From Amoebophrya sp. A120 (taxonomy: Eukaryota > Sar > Dinophyceae > Syndiniales > Amoebophryaceae): a DNA stretch of 64,000 bases. The stretch covers positions 2,698,226 through 2,762,225 of the forward strand of contig CAJINV010000002.1 of assembly GCA_905178155.1 (NCBI GenBank). The letters run 5' to 3'. Below are positions 1-10,492 of this stretch, piece by piece (the stretch's first letter is position 1; every line of letters starts with the position of its first letter). A program made the translations under genes and the position numbers. The notes beneath the pieces are model-generated. The model saw nothing but the letters and a program-made list of their open reading frames with translations. It was not told the origin of the DNA and did not search any database.

Positions 1-181
1 GACCAGCAATAGGAGCCCAGTTTGTGCTACGCGGGGAGGGCGTTTGTCATGCGGGATAGGCATCAGGAAGGCCTCTAAAAATATGTGATGCCAGATCATG
101 CATTACAGACATCCTGAGTCATGGAAGATATGCATGACAAACCTGGCAACCTTCCAGACCCAGACATTTTTACAGTTGATA
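1..181 (-). mobile_element. Introner, family A, 3-prime part
   Basis: Runs in from the left edge and ends in the A inverted repeat and TTGATA; right flank GATGG (182-186). Its interior is the reverse complement of the interior of the element at 40113-40374, so it sits in the opposite orientation to that one. Confidence 0.85.
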
Positions 182-996
182 GATGGGCCAAGTCCCTCCG
201 GCCTTTCTCGTTGGCCGGAACCGGGGTACTGCAGCTCATACGGCCCCGAACGTCATTCCTGTTGTACAACCGGGAGCAAATGGTGCTGCAGGTGGTCCCC
301 CAGGGGGGATGTACTTGATGCAAGCCCCGATTCCGGTCCAGATTAACCCGAACACCGGGAGCTTGCGGTACAATCAAAATGCTAATTTGAATTCCCGGGG
401 ACCAGCACCTGGACCACACAACCATAACAACAACCAGCAGCGACTAGGCCGTCCCCACTCCGCTCCCATGGTGACGATTATGGAGCAGTCGCAGCCGATC
501 GGGAACACCAACAATGCGATGAATCCTCAACCACAATCCGCTATCAAATGCAAAAATGTCTGGGTCTGGAAGAATGCAAGATTTGTCATGCATATTTCTC
601 ATGACACATGATGCCTGTAACTAATGCTTGACCTAGCATCGTAGACTTTTGGAGGACTTCCTGATGCACCTTCCGCATGAGAAATGCCCTGTTGTTCGTG
701 TAGCAAAAACTGCACTACCCCTCTTGCTGGTCATGCAATATAATTTTTTTTACACTCCAAAAACAGCATGACAAGTTGCAATCTTCCAGACCCAGACATT
801 TTTGCAGTTGATATCCGCTGCGGTGCAGCAAGTCCAGATTGATTTGCAGAAAGACAGTGAACTGATCATCGCCGAGGCGATCGAGTTGGCGCGGAAACAA
901 AAGCAAAATTTGATCGTCATCACGGGGGAAGACACGCGGGTGGAAGTGGCGCCGGCAGACGCGGAAGAAGTTTTACCTGCGCTGCGGGCGGCGTGA
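182..996 (+). CDS. C-terminal end of an unrecognised gene (partial)
   Basis: Two exons, about 182-541 and 819-996, joined by removal of element 542-813; the upstream part lies outside the window. The first exon encodes a Pro/Asn/Gln/Gly-rich, low-complexity stretch. The second gives an acidic, helix-prone tail (ELIIAEAIELARKQ is visible) and ends in TGA at 994-996. The join SA|AVQQVQ keeps frame, and TCCGC is present at both ends of the intron. No catalytic motif or membrane segment is visible and I do not recognise the family. The 5-prime side begins right after the tail of another introner (1-181), so at least one more exon lies to the left. Confidence 0.75.
542..813 (+). mobile_element. 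Introner, family A
   Basis: 272 bp. Flanks TCCGC / TCCGC. Separates the last two exons of the partial gene (phase 2). Interior in the same orientation as 40113-40374. Confidence 0.92.
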
Positions 997-3095
997 AAAG
1001 AGGGGGTTTAGTACAATGCCTCGCCATTGGCATTGCCCAACATGAATGGTTCCTGTCGAAGGCGAAAGTACAAAAAGGGATTGACTTCTTGTTGTTTTCA
1101 GAAAGTGTAGAAGAACACTGAGTGTCTGTAGTTACCATCGAATCCATCTACCTGAAACGTTTCTATGTTTACGTTTTCATCCCAGCTTTCTTTTTCATTT
1201 TCATTGCATGTGCACATGCTTTTAAGTACTTAGTCTCTCTCTCTCTCTTCGTAGTTCAGGCTACAGCACATAGACTGCTCTATTTCTACCCGGCGCCGCA
1301 AAGGTGCTTGGTCATTTTTTTAATTCTAGAAAGACATAGAAGGTAGTATTCGCAAAGACATCAAGATCAAAGTGACCAATTCTTCGACTACTCAGTACAA
1401 GGAACAATGCGGACTTTGTTGTCTTGAGATGCTCGAGTCCTATCATGAGAACCGCTTTTGATCAGATGCGGAATAATACTACAGGACGGTGTCATGAGCG
1501 ATGAATTCACTGCATAAAAAAGTAGAAAAAACCTCTCTGTTTCTTTTTTTCTGGGTTTGCGTCGGAAATAAAAACCCTGCGTCGTGGTCGTGTTCTTCAA
1601 TGTGCACATCTGGTTCACCAGTGTGTAAGAGCGGAGGGCGCAAAGTAACTTTCCAGCTGGCGGCTGCCCCTGCATCCAACCAAAGCAACTTTCCAGCTGG
1701 CGGCTGCTCCTGCAGCCCCGTTGGAGTTCAGCGCACTGGTGCCCCCTGTGGCTACCCGCGAGCGCCAACACGAATAGCCGACGGATGAAGAAAGGCGCAT
1801 CCTTCCGAAAACGCTGGCCCGCACAGTAATCCCCTCCCGCATTGTCCAAGCGCGCTACGAAATGGGGAAAGGCAACGGGAAAAAAAGGCAAGCGAGCCGG
1901 CCCCGCGTCGCCATCTGCTCGGCAATGTGGACGCGGCCGGCCTCTGGCGCCTTTTTGTCCCTGCTTTCGGTGTGGCCATTTCGGGCAGCTTTGGCGCGGC
2001 GCGGTTCGCCCGCGTCGCCAGCTGCCGGCCCCCCCATTAGCCCTGCACCCGTATGGCGAGCGCGACCTTCCCGGAACGGAGGGCGCGCAGCCACCGGCCC
2101 GGGAAAGGGACAGCAAGAAGGTAGACGCGTGGACGTGGGCCCGCGTCCGCATCCCCTTCGGGCCCCCCGTGCCCTTCGGCCGGGCCATCCGTTGTTGGGC
2201 CCGGCCGCACACCAAGGAACCCTGCCCAACAGCTCCCCTAGAGATTTCCCAAAGAGATTAGATTTTTTCTTTTGCAGCGTCAGCGCGCAGGGCCGGCGCT
2301 GCCCGGAAGCGGTCGGGCGCACTTCTGGAAGACGTACGCTTTGCCGCAGAACACCGGGCGGCGCCCAGTGGGGAACGGGACAAGGAAGAAGAGGGCAGCC
2401 GCTTGGTGATAGCAGGGGCGCGCCCGCGGGTTGTCTGTTCGACGCGGGGGGGCCCACTGCGCCGGGCGGCCCTGGAGGAAGTTCCGCCGCCTTGTAGGCC
2501 GAAGCAAGCGGTGGAGGTGGCGCGCGAAATGCAACGCGACGAGGCCAGCGCGCGGGGGGCGATCCAGCTCGCCCGGCGGTGTGGAGGGTTGTCTCGAAGC
2601 CGTGGCCAAAGCCACAGACTTCGCCCGACTGGCGGCCGGAGTACGCCTTGTACCACGAAGGGGGAAAAAGAAAAGAGCATGGCTTGGCGCTCAAGTTCTT
2701 GCGCGAGGAACACTGGCGCGCGGGTGGGGCGCGGCGGCGGCCGACTGCGAAAAGGCTGGCGCTTCAGGAAGAACGCAAGAAGCACGCCGCGCGGGGTCTG
2801 GTGCGGGCTGGGGATTGCAAACCGAGCTAAAGGATGCGAGAAAGCTAGCGGCGCCCTACCTCTGGGCTCCTATGCTAGCTCGTTGGCCCCGGGCGGCGTT
2901 GTGAACCGTCGGCGGCCAATTTGGCGACGTTGCTCGGCCGCGCCCCCGCCTACTTTCGCGGGCGCCCGGGCCCGCCGGCCCGCCGATGGGCCGGGCGCTC
3001 GGGTCCATAGTGTTCCCGGGCCTGCTCCACCTCCAGCAGGTGTGTGCGCCGGTGTCACTTTCGTGCCTGCGAAGCCTGTGCCTCGCGCGATGGAT
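997..3095. other. Gene-free region, turning GC-rich
   Basis: 997-1400 is unremarkable AT-rich sequence. From about 1830 to 3095 the sequence is very GC-rich and open in several frames on both strands at once, as composition alone would produce. None of those frames shows a recognisable domain, and no introner interrupts them, unlike every real gene here. I see no RNA gene in it. Confidence 0.55.
1641..1714. repeat. Two-copy short tandem repeat
   Basis: Two copies of a roughly 33-bp unit (1641-1673 and 1681-1714) with the shared core AACTTTCCAGCTGGCGGCTG; the period is 40 bp. Confidence 0.85.
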
Positions 3096-3712
3096 TTGGC
3101 TTTGGTCTTGTGTGGCGCCCGAACCAAAGTCAGAGACCTGTCGGCAGCCCGCCCCGTTCGTTCGTTGACGTGACTGATGCCCGCACTTGTTGGCCCTCGC
3201 CGTGTCCGGACCGGCCGGCGGAGCTGTGCTTACAGCCATACTGCAGCGACGCTCCGTCTGTCTCGCAAGAGATGACAAGACGCCTTGTAACCTGGCCATG
3301 CCACTAGGATCGAAATCGAGACTCCAAGTTACTAGAAGGACTGGCAAAAGCCGTATAGTAAATCACCTATTAGCTGTGGGTTGCTGTGCTGGTCGAAATG
3401 AAATACGAGGTTCTCTTCACACCAAGATCAAGAGCGTCTCCGAGAGAACACATGTTTCTTTGATGGGGTAAAAATACAACTTCGGTTGGGGTGACGTGAA
3501 AGAACGTAAATGTACTTCTCCTGCTGTCGCAGTTGTCACTGGTAGACGACTTGCGCGACGTTCCGAGTCTCACAGTCAATGAGTTGTTATGTTGGCGTTT
3601 ATAAAACAAGCTTGACGACGTCATGAGCAGCAGCGAAGCCAGATTACTATTTCGGGATAAGTATTCATTGCACTTTAAGTTTAAATTACTCACTCATCAT
3701 CATACATCAGGT
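3096..3712 (+). repeat. Duplicated intergenic block, copy 1
   Basis: About 600 bp that recurs with small indels at 4501-5107. Shared landmarks are GGTCTTGTGTGGCGCCCG near the left end, GCTGTGCTTACAGCCAT, AGGATCGAAATCGAGACTCC, and TTTATAAAA followed by GACG.CGTCATGAGCAGCAGC near the right end. No open frame is conserved between the copies, so it is probably not coding. GC-rich sequence left of both copies is also loosely similar. Confidence 0.8.
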
Positions 3713-4500
3713 ACAGTGTTGAGGGAGTTGGTTTGAGAGAGGGTACGCGCGCGAGTCACGTCTAGAGGGAAGTCAACATCTTTGAGGCAAAGAGACCTAG
3801 AAAGAGACGGTAAGAGGAAAGCGAGAGCCCTGGATGTTTCTTTGCATTATTTCTAATGGAGCCATAATAGAGACGCCATCTCCGCCCGTCGAAGTGGCGG
3901 AGGCTGCGCTGCCGCGGGGCGCCGTCTTGGCAACCGCGCGCCAGATGTGTTGCGCTCGTGCCATGTAGTGGCTTGGTTGGGTGCCCCCTGGCTCTCGCCA
4001 GCCACGAGCGAGAAAGCCAGCGGCGCGGGGCCCTGGCGAAGGCTGGCCGGCGATCGGGTACAGTGCCAGAGCCTCAGCAGGGCCGGCGCTGGGGCCGGTG
4101 GGTGCTGCGAATACCAGCAGGAACCGTTCAGACGCGCCACGCCAGCAGCGTCACGGCGCGGAAAGGGCCCGCGGCATCCTCCGACCTCAAAACCGCCGCC
4201 AGTCCTCGATCGCAAGAGTGGAGCAGCTCCCGCGTGTGGCGATTTTGGGTCGGGCGGGCGCGGCGTGGTTCGTTCGCCCGCGCCGCTTCGTTTGGTTGTG
4301 CCCCACCTAGTAGCCCCGCGGGGGCGGGCGGGGGACGGTCGGGCGTCTTGTGCGCCCTTGCCGGGGTTTCCGCCGGGGGGCCCGGTCGGCCGCCCACCAA
4401 GGAGCATACAGAGCGGCGCGCGCTGCCCTGGCGGTGTTGTGCAGTCATGGGGGCGATGTTGCTCGTTTGCGCCCCCGCCTGCCGGCGTTTGCGCCGGCCC
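3713..4500. other. Gene-free GC-rich spacer between the two repeat copies
   Basis: Begins with about 150 bp of ordinary sequence, then a GC-rich block (about 3880-4500) like the one left of copy 1. Long frames exist on both strands, but I see no protein family or intron element. Confidence 0.5.
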
Positions 4501-5107
4501 TTGGGTTTCGGTTTGGTCTTGTGTGGCGCCCGGACCAAACTCAGAGATCTGCCGCCAGCCCGTCACGTTCGTTAACGTGACTGACATCTGCACGCGTTGC
4601 CCTTCGCCACGATATCTGGACCGGCCTGCGGAGCTGTGCTTACAGCCATGCTGCAGCGACGCTCCGTCTGTCTCGCAAGAGTCGCAAGAGATGAAAAGAT
4701 GCCTTGTAACCTTGCCATGCCAGTAGGATCGAAATCGAGACTCCAAGTTACTAGGACTGGCAAAAGCCGCAGAGTAAATCACCTGTTGGCTGTGGGCTCT
4801 TGCTGTTGTCAAATGAAATACGAAGTTCATCTCACACCAAGTTCAAGAGCGTCTCTGAGAGAACACATGTTCTTTGATGGGGGAAAAATACAACTTCGGT
4901 TGGGGTGACGTGAACGTAAATGTACTTCTCCTGCTGTCACAGTTGTCAGTGGTAGACGACTTGCGCGACGTTCCGAGTCTTACAATCAATGAGGTGACAT
5001 GGCGTTTATAAAACACGCTTGACGTCGTCATGAGCAGCAGCGAAGCCAGTTTGGTATTTGGGGATATCCATATTCATTGCACTTTAAGTTTTTAAATTAC
5101 TCACTTT
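4501..5107 (+). repeat. Duplicated intergenic block, copy 2
   Basis: Second copy of 3096-3712. It ends about 95 bp before the desaturase start codon, so it may contain that gene's promoter or leader. A TTTATAAAAC stretch and the near-palindrome TGACGTCGTCATGA lie at 5004-5035. A regulatory role is a guess. Confidence 0.8.
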
Positions 5108-5202
5108 CTTCACAACTACCTTATCGTACTCAGACCAAGCTGACTTTAGAGCAACTCCATCGTATGTATTAGTATTGATTTTGATTCCCGCTACCTCCCG
5201 CG

Positions 5203-8200
5203 ATGGCGATCACAATGACGGACCGCAGCGCGAGAGAAACTTCCTCCACCTCTACCGTAACCACCACAGTCGTCCCCACTTCTACTGCCCAAGAGGACGA
5301 GAGGACGAGGAACAAAAAAGAAAGCCAAAAAACCACAGCCGACTACGACAAACTCGTGCACCAACTCACCCCCCATCCACTTGCGGAGAAGCTCAAGTTC
5401 GCGATCGGTTGCTCCCAACTCGCGGTCTTCGGCTGGTACACCGCTATCAACATCGCGGTTACCATACGAATTGCAAAAGCATCGTACTCGTATATTAAAT
5501 GCATTACAAATTTCCCCTCAGCATGAAAAATGAAAGTTGTGATGCTGATTTGCCTTAAGAGAGAGATTTGTAATGCATGATTGCAATTACTACGAGTGCG
5601 ATACTTTTGCACAGGATATGCCACGTTCGCCGAATACTGCGACAAGAAGCTGTTCAAATCCGATTTGGTCGGGAAAATCGGGCACCATGCCAACACGACG
5701 TTCGGGTCAAAGTCCCGCATCAGCAGGCGGTTTGTTCGCTACCCCGACGAGGACAGCTTCATGGTCCCGACCTTTTTCTGGCTGGGGTTCGTTATGAAGT
5801 GCAAAAGTATGGTACTAGTATCTATAAATTGCATTACAAATTGGCTCAGCATTACAAATCAAATTTGTCATGCTGATTTACCTTGAGAAAGAGATTTGTA
5901 ATGCATAAATGCAATTACTACGAGTGCGACACTTTTGCAGTGGATATTCGTGTTACCGGCCTGGTTTTTCTACGAGCTGTGGTTGACCTACACGACGGAA
6001 ATGGTCTACCCCTTTCGAATCTTCATCTACAACGTATTGTGAGGAAAAATCCCCCCTCCCCATTTCGAAATGGAAATTTGTGATGCTGATTTGTGACCAC
6101 AAATCCGCTCTGTCTTCGCCTATAAGGCTAATGGGAGCTGTTTGGCGCATTCCACAGCCAATCTGTGATGCGCTTTTGTATACTGTAAAGGTGTCTGCCA
6201 TGCCTAACTGCTAGCCTGTTGCATACCGAATCAGGCGTAAGAAGTGCCTCCAAGCACCTTCTGCAATACAGCGGTGATTTGCGTACAGAAATCCAGCAAT
6301 AGAAACTTCCTTTTTTCTATGGGGTGGGAGCTTTTTTCGCTTTGATACAACGCCGTTCGCCTCGGTCCCATGTACTGCAACTTTATGTACGTGTACGTTT
6401 TGGCGCACAAGGAGGGATATGAACTGCAAAAGTATCGTACTCGTATAAATGCAGCACAAATTTCCTCAGCATGAGAGAGAAAATCTGTAGTGCGGATTTA
6501 CCTTAAGAAAAAGATTTGTAATGCATGAGTGCAATACGATTGCGAGTGCGATACTTTTGCACAGAATAAGGGACACTTGAACGGGAATCTGCTGAATTTG
6601 AAGTTTTCCATTCCGATTTTGAATCCCTTTTCCACATCATCGAATAAAGCCAGTAGCAAAAAGGAGATCAATTTCCAGTTCCCGTTATGAACTGCAAAAG
6701 TATCGTACTCGTATAAATGCAATACAAATTTCCTCAGCATGAGAAATAAAATTTGTCATGCGGATTTACCTCAAAAAAATTTGTAATGCATGACTGCAAT
6801 TAGAATTACTATTACATTACTACGACTACTTTTGCACAGGATGCCCGTTCAACCACTGGGTCGGAATGTTTCACGGCGTCGTCCCGTATCGGATGCAAAC
6901 ATGTCTGGGTCTGGAAACTTGTAATGCTGAGCTGGGACGAGTAGTGAACTCTCTGTAATGCACAGGCAAGCATGAGAAGTATTTGCGCTGCTTAGTGTAC
7001 GTAGTTGCGGTTTCCGCATGACAAACTGCGCTTTGCATGACAAGCAAGAGCGTCTCTTCATGGACGCGCATCACAAACTCTTCAGTCATGCCAGACAAGC
7101 ATGACACACCTTGCATCCTTCCAGACCCAGACATATTTGCATTTGATATCTCGGGGACTTTCACAATTTCCCACATCTTCAACCACCACCGACACGAAAA
7201 CAGTTTATCGAAGAAAAAAACTGTGTAAGTGTATACTTTGTGTTGCAGACGATGCAAGACCAAGACACTTACGCCTGTCATGCTGGACATGCATCAGAGG
7301 CTCTTTTCCTACGTGTTTTCACGTACTAGCTACGCATAACAGGTTTTCTGTGTCATGCAGAGCAAACTTGTGATGCTTTTCCTCCAAGAAAGTTGCACTT
7401 ACACAGTTTTTTTCTTGCATACAGCTACCAGGACGTGTATTGCACGGCGTACCGGCCGCGGGACTCCTTCAAGAACTTCGTCAAGTACCTGCCCTTATGC
7501 ATTGCAAATATGTCTGGGTCTGGGAGAGTGCAGAAGTTTGTCATGCAGATTTCCCATGGCCCATGTAGTCTGTGATGCATGCCCGAGCGTCAGAGATTGT
7601 GTGAGGGCGTTCCGATGCTCATACCGCATGAGAAATGCCCTCTCCGCGTAGCAAAAATTGCGCCTCTTTTGCTATTCATGCAACACAGATTTTATGTAGA
7701 GTCCAAAGGTAGCATCACAAGTTGCATCCTTCCAGACATCCAGGGATATTTGCATTTGATAGCCCTCCTGGTTCTGCTACTCGTCGAATTTATCGACCAT
7801 TTGGTTCTTCTTAACCGCGGAGAACAAGAAGGAGCGGAAGCAGAAAAAAGCTTTTGAACTCATCTTCTGGACAACGTACTACTTCCTCTTCATCCTAGCG
7901 TGCTTCAGCTTATCGAAATCAACCGCGATTTTTACCTCTGCAACCTTAATTTTCGCGTTCTTCGAGGCGAATATTTTGCTCGCGATGGTGAACTGGGTCT
8001 GGCACGGGTTTATCGATGAGGAGGATCCGACAAATGCCTACGTGTATCAAATGCAAAAGTGTCTGGGTCTGGAAGAGTGCATGTTTGTCATGCTTGTCCG
8101 GCATGACTCTCAAATCTGTCATGCGCGTTACCCAAGCGCGCCATTTTTCTGTCATGCAGAGACGTAGTTTGTCATGCAGAATAGGCAACACCTAGAGGCT

Positions 8201-9040
8201 CAGAAACTTCTCATGCTGAGCCAGCACTTGCGGCCTTCTCATGATACCCCACCCAGCATCACAAGTTTCCAGACCCAGACACTTTTGCACTTGATAACGT
8301 GAACAGCACTACAATTGTGGACGGGCTGAACTTCACGTTGAAGGAAGAGTATCACGTGGTGCACCACCAGTACCTATGAAATGGAAATATGTAGTCTGGG
8401 TCTGGAAGAATGCAAGATTTGTGATGCAGGTTTTCCATGACCCATGAGGCTTGGCATGCAGCACCTCGCATGACAGATGCTGTGAGGTGTCTATCATGCC
8501 TATCCTGCATGAGAAACTTCCTGTCAACCTGGTCAAAGGCGGACATCTTTTGGTAATCATGCAACACAAATGTTTGCATGATCCAGACTCAGCATGACAA
8601 GTCTTGCATTCTTCCAGACATCCAGGGATATTTGCAATGCATAGTACCCCGGGATCCACTGGTCCAAGCACGAGCAGATGTACGAGAAGCATGAGAAAGA
8701 GTACAAGGAGAAGTGTGGTGGGAATAAAACACAAAAACCGGCAACAACTCCGGCAGAGAAGGAACAGGAGTTGAAGCAAATTATCGAGAATAACCCGAAC
8801 AAAAGGATTATCGCCACCGGGTTTCACAACCAAAATCTCTTCGAAATCTTCGGGATGATGGTCGGGCAGGAGTATGGGAAATTGGCGGATTTGTTCTACC
8901 AGCCCTTCAACAAGCAGGACTTGTCGCGGGACGAAATTGCGGAGTTGTTGAAGAGAAGGTTACAGTACCACGGACCGGAGGTGGCACTGCGGATCGGAGG
9001 GGTGGAAAGGAAGGACTTTTTGAACAAGAAGGGGGAATGA
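5203..9040 (+). CDS. Membrane fatty-acid-desaturase-like protein
   Basis: Likely a membrane di-iron desaturase or hydroxylase acting on acyl or sphingoid chains in the ER. Eleven exons: 5203-5464, 5624-5792, 5952-6034, 6353-6417, 6574-6685, 6849-6886, 7154-7205, 7427-7495, 7767-8044, 8302-8374, 8649-9040, giving 530 aa. Three histidine boxes appear only after splicing: HKEGH (190-194), HIFNHH (250-255) and HVVHHQYPGIHW (box at 394-398). Hydrophobic segments lie near 55-75, 135-160 and 300-360. The N-terminus is Ser/Thr-rich; the C-terminal 120 residues are charged and soluble. Box spacing fits the membrane desaturase superfamily. Substrate and regiospecificity cannot be told, and a hydroxylase of the same superfamily is possible. 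All ten introns are introners, with no GT-AG intron. The start is the first ATG of an open exon. Confidence 0.82.
5465..5618. mobile_element. Introner, family B
   Basis: 154 bp. Flanks TACCA / TGCCA. Desaturase intron 1. Confidence 0.88.
5793..5946. mobile_element. Introner, family B
   Basis: 154 bp. Flanks TTCGT / TTCGT. Desaturase intron 2; excision restores the hydrophobic run WLGFVLPAWFF. Confidence 0.92.
6035..6347. mobile_element. Introner, family D
   Basis: 313 bp. Flanks CAACG / CAACG. Desaturase intron 3. The inverted repeat is more diverged than in other D copies. Confidence 0.9.
6418..6568. mobile_element. Introner, family B
   Basis: 151 bp. Flanks AGGGA / AGGGA. Desaturase intron 4. 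It splits the first histidine box between Gly193 and His194. Confidence 0.93.
6686..6843. mobile_element. Introner, family B
   Basis: 158 bp. Flanks CCCGT / CCCGT. Desaturase intron 5. Ends in GATG instead of GATA. Confidence 0.88.
6887..7148 (-). mobile_element. Introner, family A
   Basis: 262 bp. Flanks TCCCG / TCTCG. Desaturase intron 6. Interior is the reverse complement of 35800-36052. Confidence 0.88.
7206..7421. mobile_element. Introner, family C
   Basis: 216 bp. Flanks CAGTT / CAGCT. Desaturase intron 7, five codons after the second histidine box. Confidence 0.88.
7496..7761 (+). mobile_element. Introner, family A
   Basis: 266 bp. Flanks GCCCT / GCCCT. Desaturase intron 8. Interior like 46073-46336. 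Confidence 0.92.
8045..8296 (+). mobile_element. Introner, family A
   Basis: 252 bp. Flanks ACGTG / ACGTG. Desaturase intron 9. Interior subtype shared with 21843, 28868, 41459 and 60893. Confidence 0.93.
8375..8643 (+). mobile_element. Introner, family A
   Basis: 269 bp. Flanks GTACC / GTACC. Desaturase intron 10, directly after the third histidine box. Interior subtype shared with 11476 and 29955. Confidence 0.93.
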
Positions 9041-10492
9041 TAGATCAGTAGAGGGATTTGTGTTGCTAGTGTTGCTAATGATCTTACGTTATTCTCGCTG
9101 CCCGGTTAACATACTGAGGCAGGGGCAGCACCACCACTTGAAGTTATGCAATTTTGTGAAGTTGTTGTCCAACATGTTCAACGAAACACTAAGGCCAAGC
9201 GCGTGCTGCGCATCAACCCAAACTACCAAAATGCGCAGAAATCTTGAAAGGACCGAGTTCTTTGCTTTCTCTACTGTTATCTACTAACCAAGGCGACACT
9301 TCTTCAACCACGTTGAACATAATTTTCCATCTCGGCAGCGGCATTTGGACCTGCGACAGATTAACTCCATCTTCTGGCAGTTGGTCTTCAAGCCGCGCTG
9401 AGTCAGCTACCTTATGCTTATTTGAGGAAATGATCGCTTTTACCCCGCAACTTGAACATTTGAAGATACCGTAAAGACACAACTTGATGTGGATGTCTAC
9501 TACTTACGCCAAACTTCTTAATCTTAACAACTCTAGCTACGTACGAAGTGATGCCAAAGAAACTACGTAGAGCACCAAAGGCTTTTTGCCACGACCCATT
9601 GTGCAGAGGGCTTTTTGAATTGACACTCATGATCTTCACAGGATTTGCACGACGGAAACTAGTCTACGAAGAACTATTGCCGTGCTTTTTGAGGGACAAG
9701 TACCAGTACGCCAAAAATCTTCCCCCGCAGTTGGAAAGGAAAACTGGAACGAAACCGGGCTTCTAATTTCAAGGTGAGATGAAACGTGAGTCATATTTAG
9801 GGGCTGTTTGATGGTTGTTGTGGTGTTCTCGGAGAACACGGTTTCGTGGCTGGCCGAAGCGGTGTTCTCGGCTTGGTGGTTGTTGTGGTTACGTCTCTTC
9901 ACCTTCCTGAAAAAACTTTAGTACCTACAAGTACTTGAGTGAAGGCATTAAATTAGAACTAGAAGTGATTGCGAAGTTTACTGCGTCCTCCCTTCGTGAT
10001 TTCAGGAGCTGCTTGTTGTAGTTCCCGCGGTTTTATTGTGAGTTGTGTTTTCGTGGTTTTCTGCCCGACCTTCTTGAGTCTGCAGTCTTGGTGCGCGGTC
10101 TTCACAGTAAGAACTGAGGGAAATTAGGACAGTCTCACGCGGCCATTGGCTCCTTCCATCGGATATTGATAAATATTACTAAACAAATGGGAGCCCGTCC
10201 CCGGACCCCTTGTTGAATCCGCAAAATGCTGTGGGTCGTGCTAATAATTCCGCAACTTTCTCGCGCTCGCTCTTTTTCTCTCGATAAGAATGTCCGTCGT
10301 GCCCTTCGTTTTTTTTGAGAAGATTCAAAGGGGGCGCGGGGGTCCGAAAGTTCAGGAATATTTAGTAGCATCCGATACAAGTTCTCCCACGATCTTGCTC
10401 CCTACCGCAATAATGTTCTTGCTGCGGCACAATTTTGAAACGTCGCGCGACATAGAGGTCGTTAACAAGTTTTCCGATTTGTAGATACCAAG
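9041..10492. other. Intergenic region
   Basis: No introner and no recognisable domain. A 72-codon frame at 9548-9766 has no match I recognise and no introner, so I do not call it. GGTGTTCTCGG occurs twice within 9820-9875. Confidence 0.5.

Noticed and set aside
1855-2694. 279-codon minus-strand frame and several other long frames in the GC-rich block
   Set aside because: Frames are open on both strands at once in very GC-rich DNA, show no domain and contain no introner, unlike all real genes here.
5203-9040. Acyltransferase (MBOAT/DGAT) or glucan synthase identity
   Set aside because: Considered because of hydrophobic segments and scattered His residues. The three histidine boxes recovered after splicing fit membrane desaturases instead.
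9548-9766. Possible 72-aa gene after the desaturase
   Set aside because: Short, without recognisable motif, signal or intron evidence; kept as uncalled intergenic sequence.
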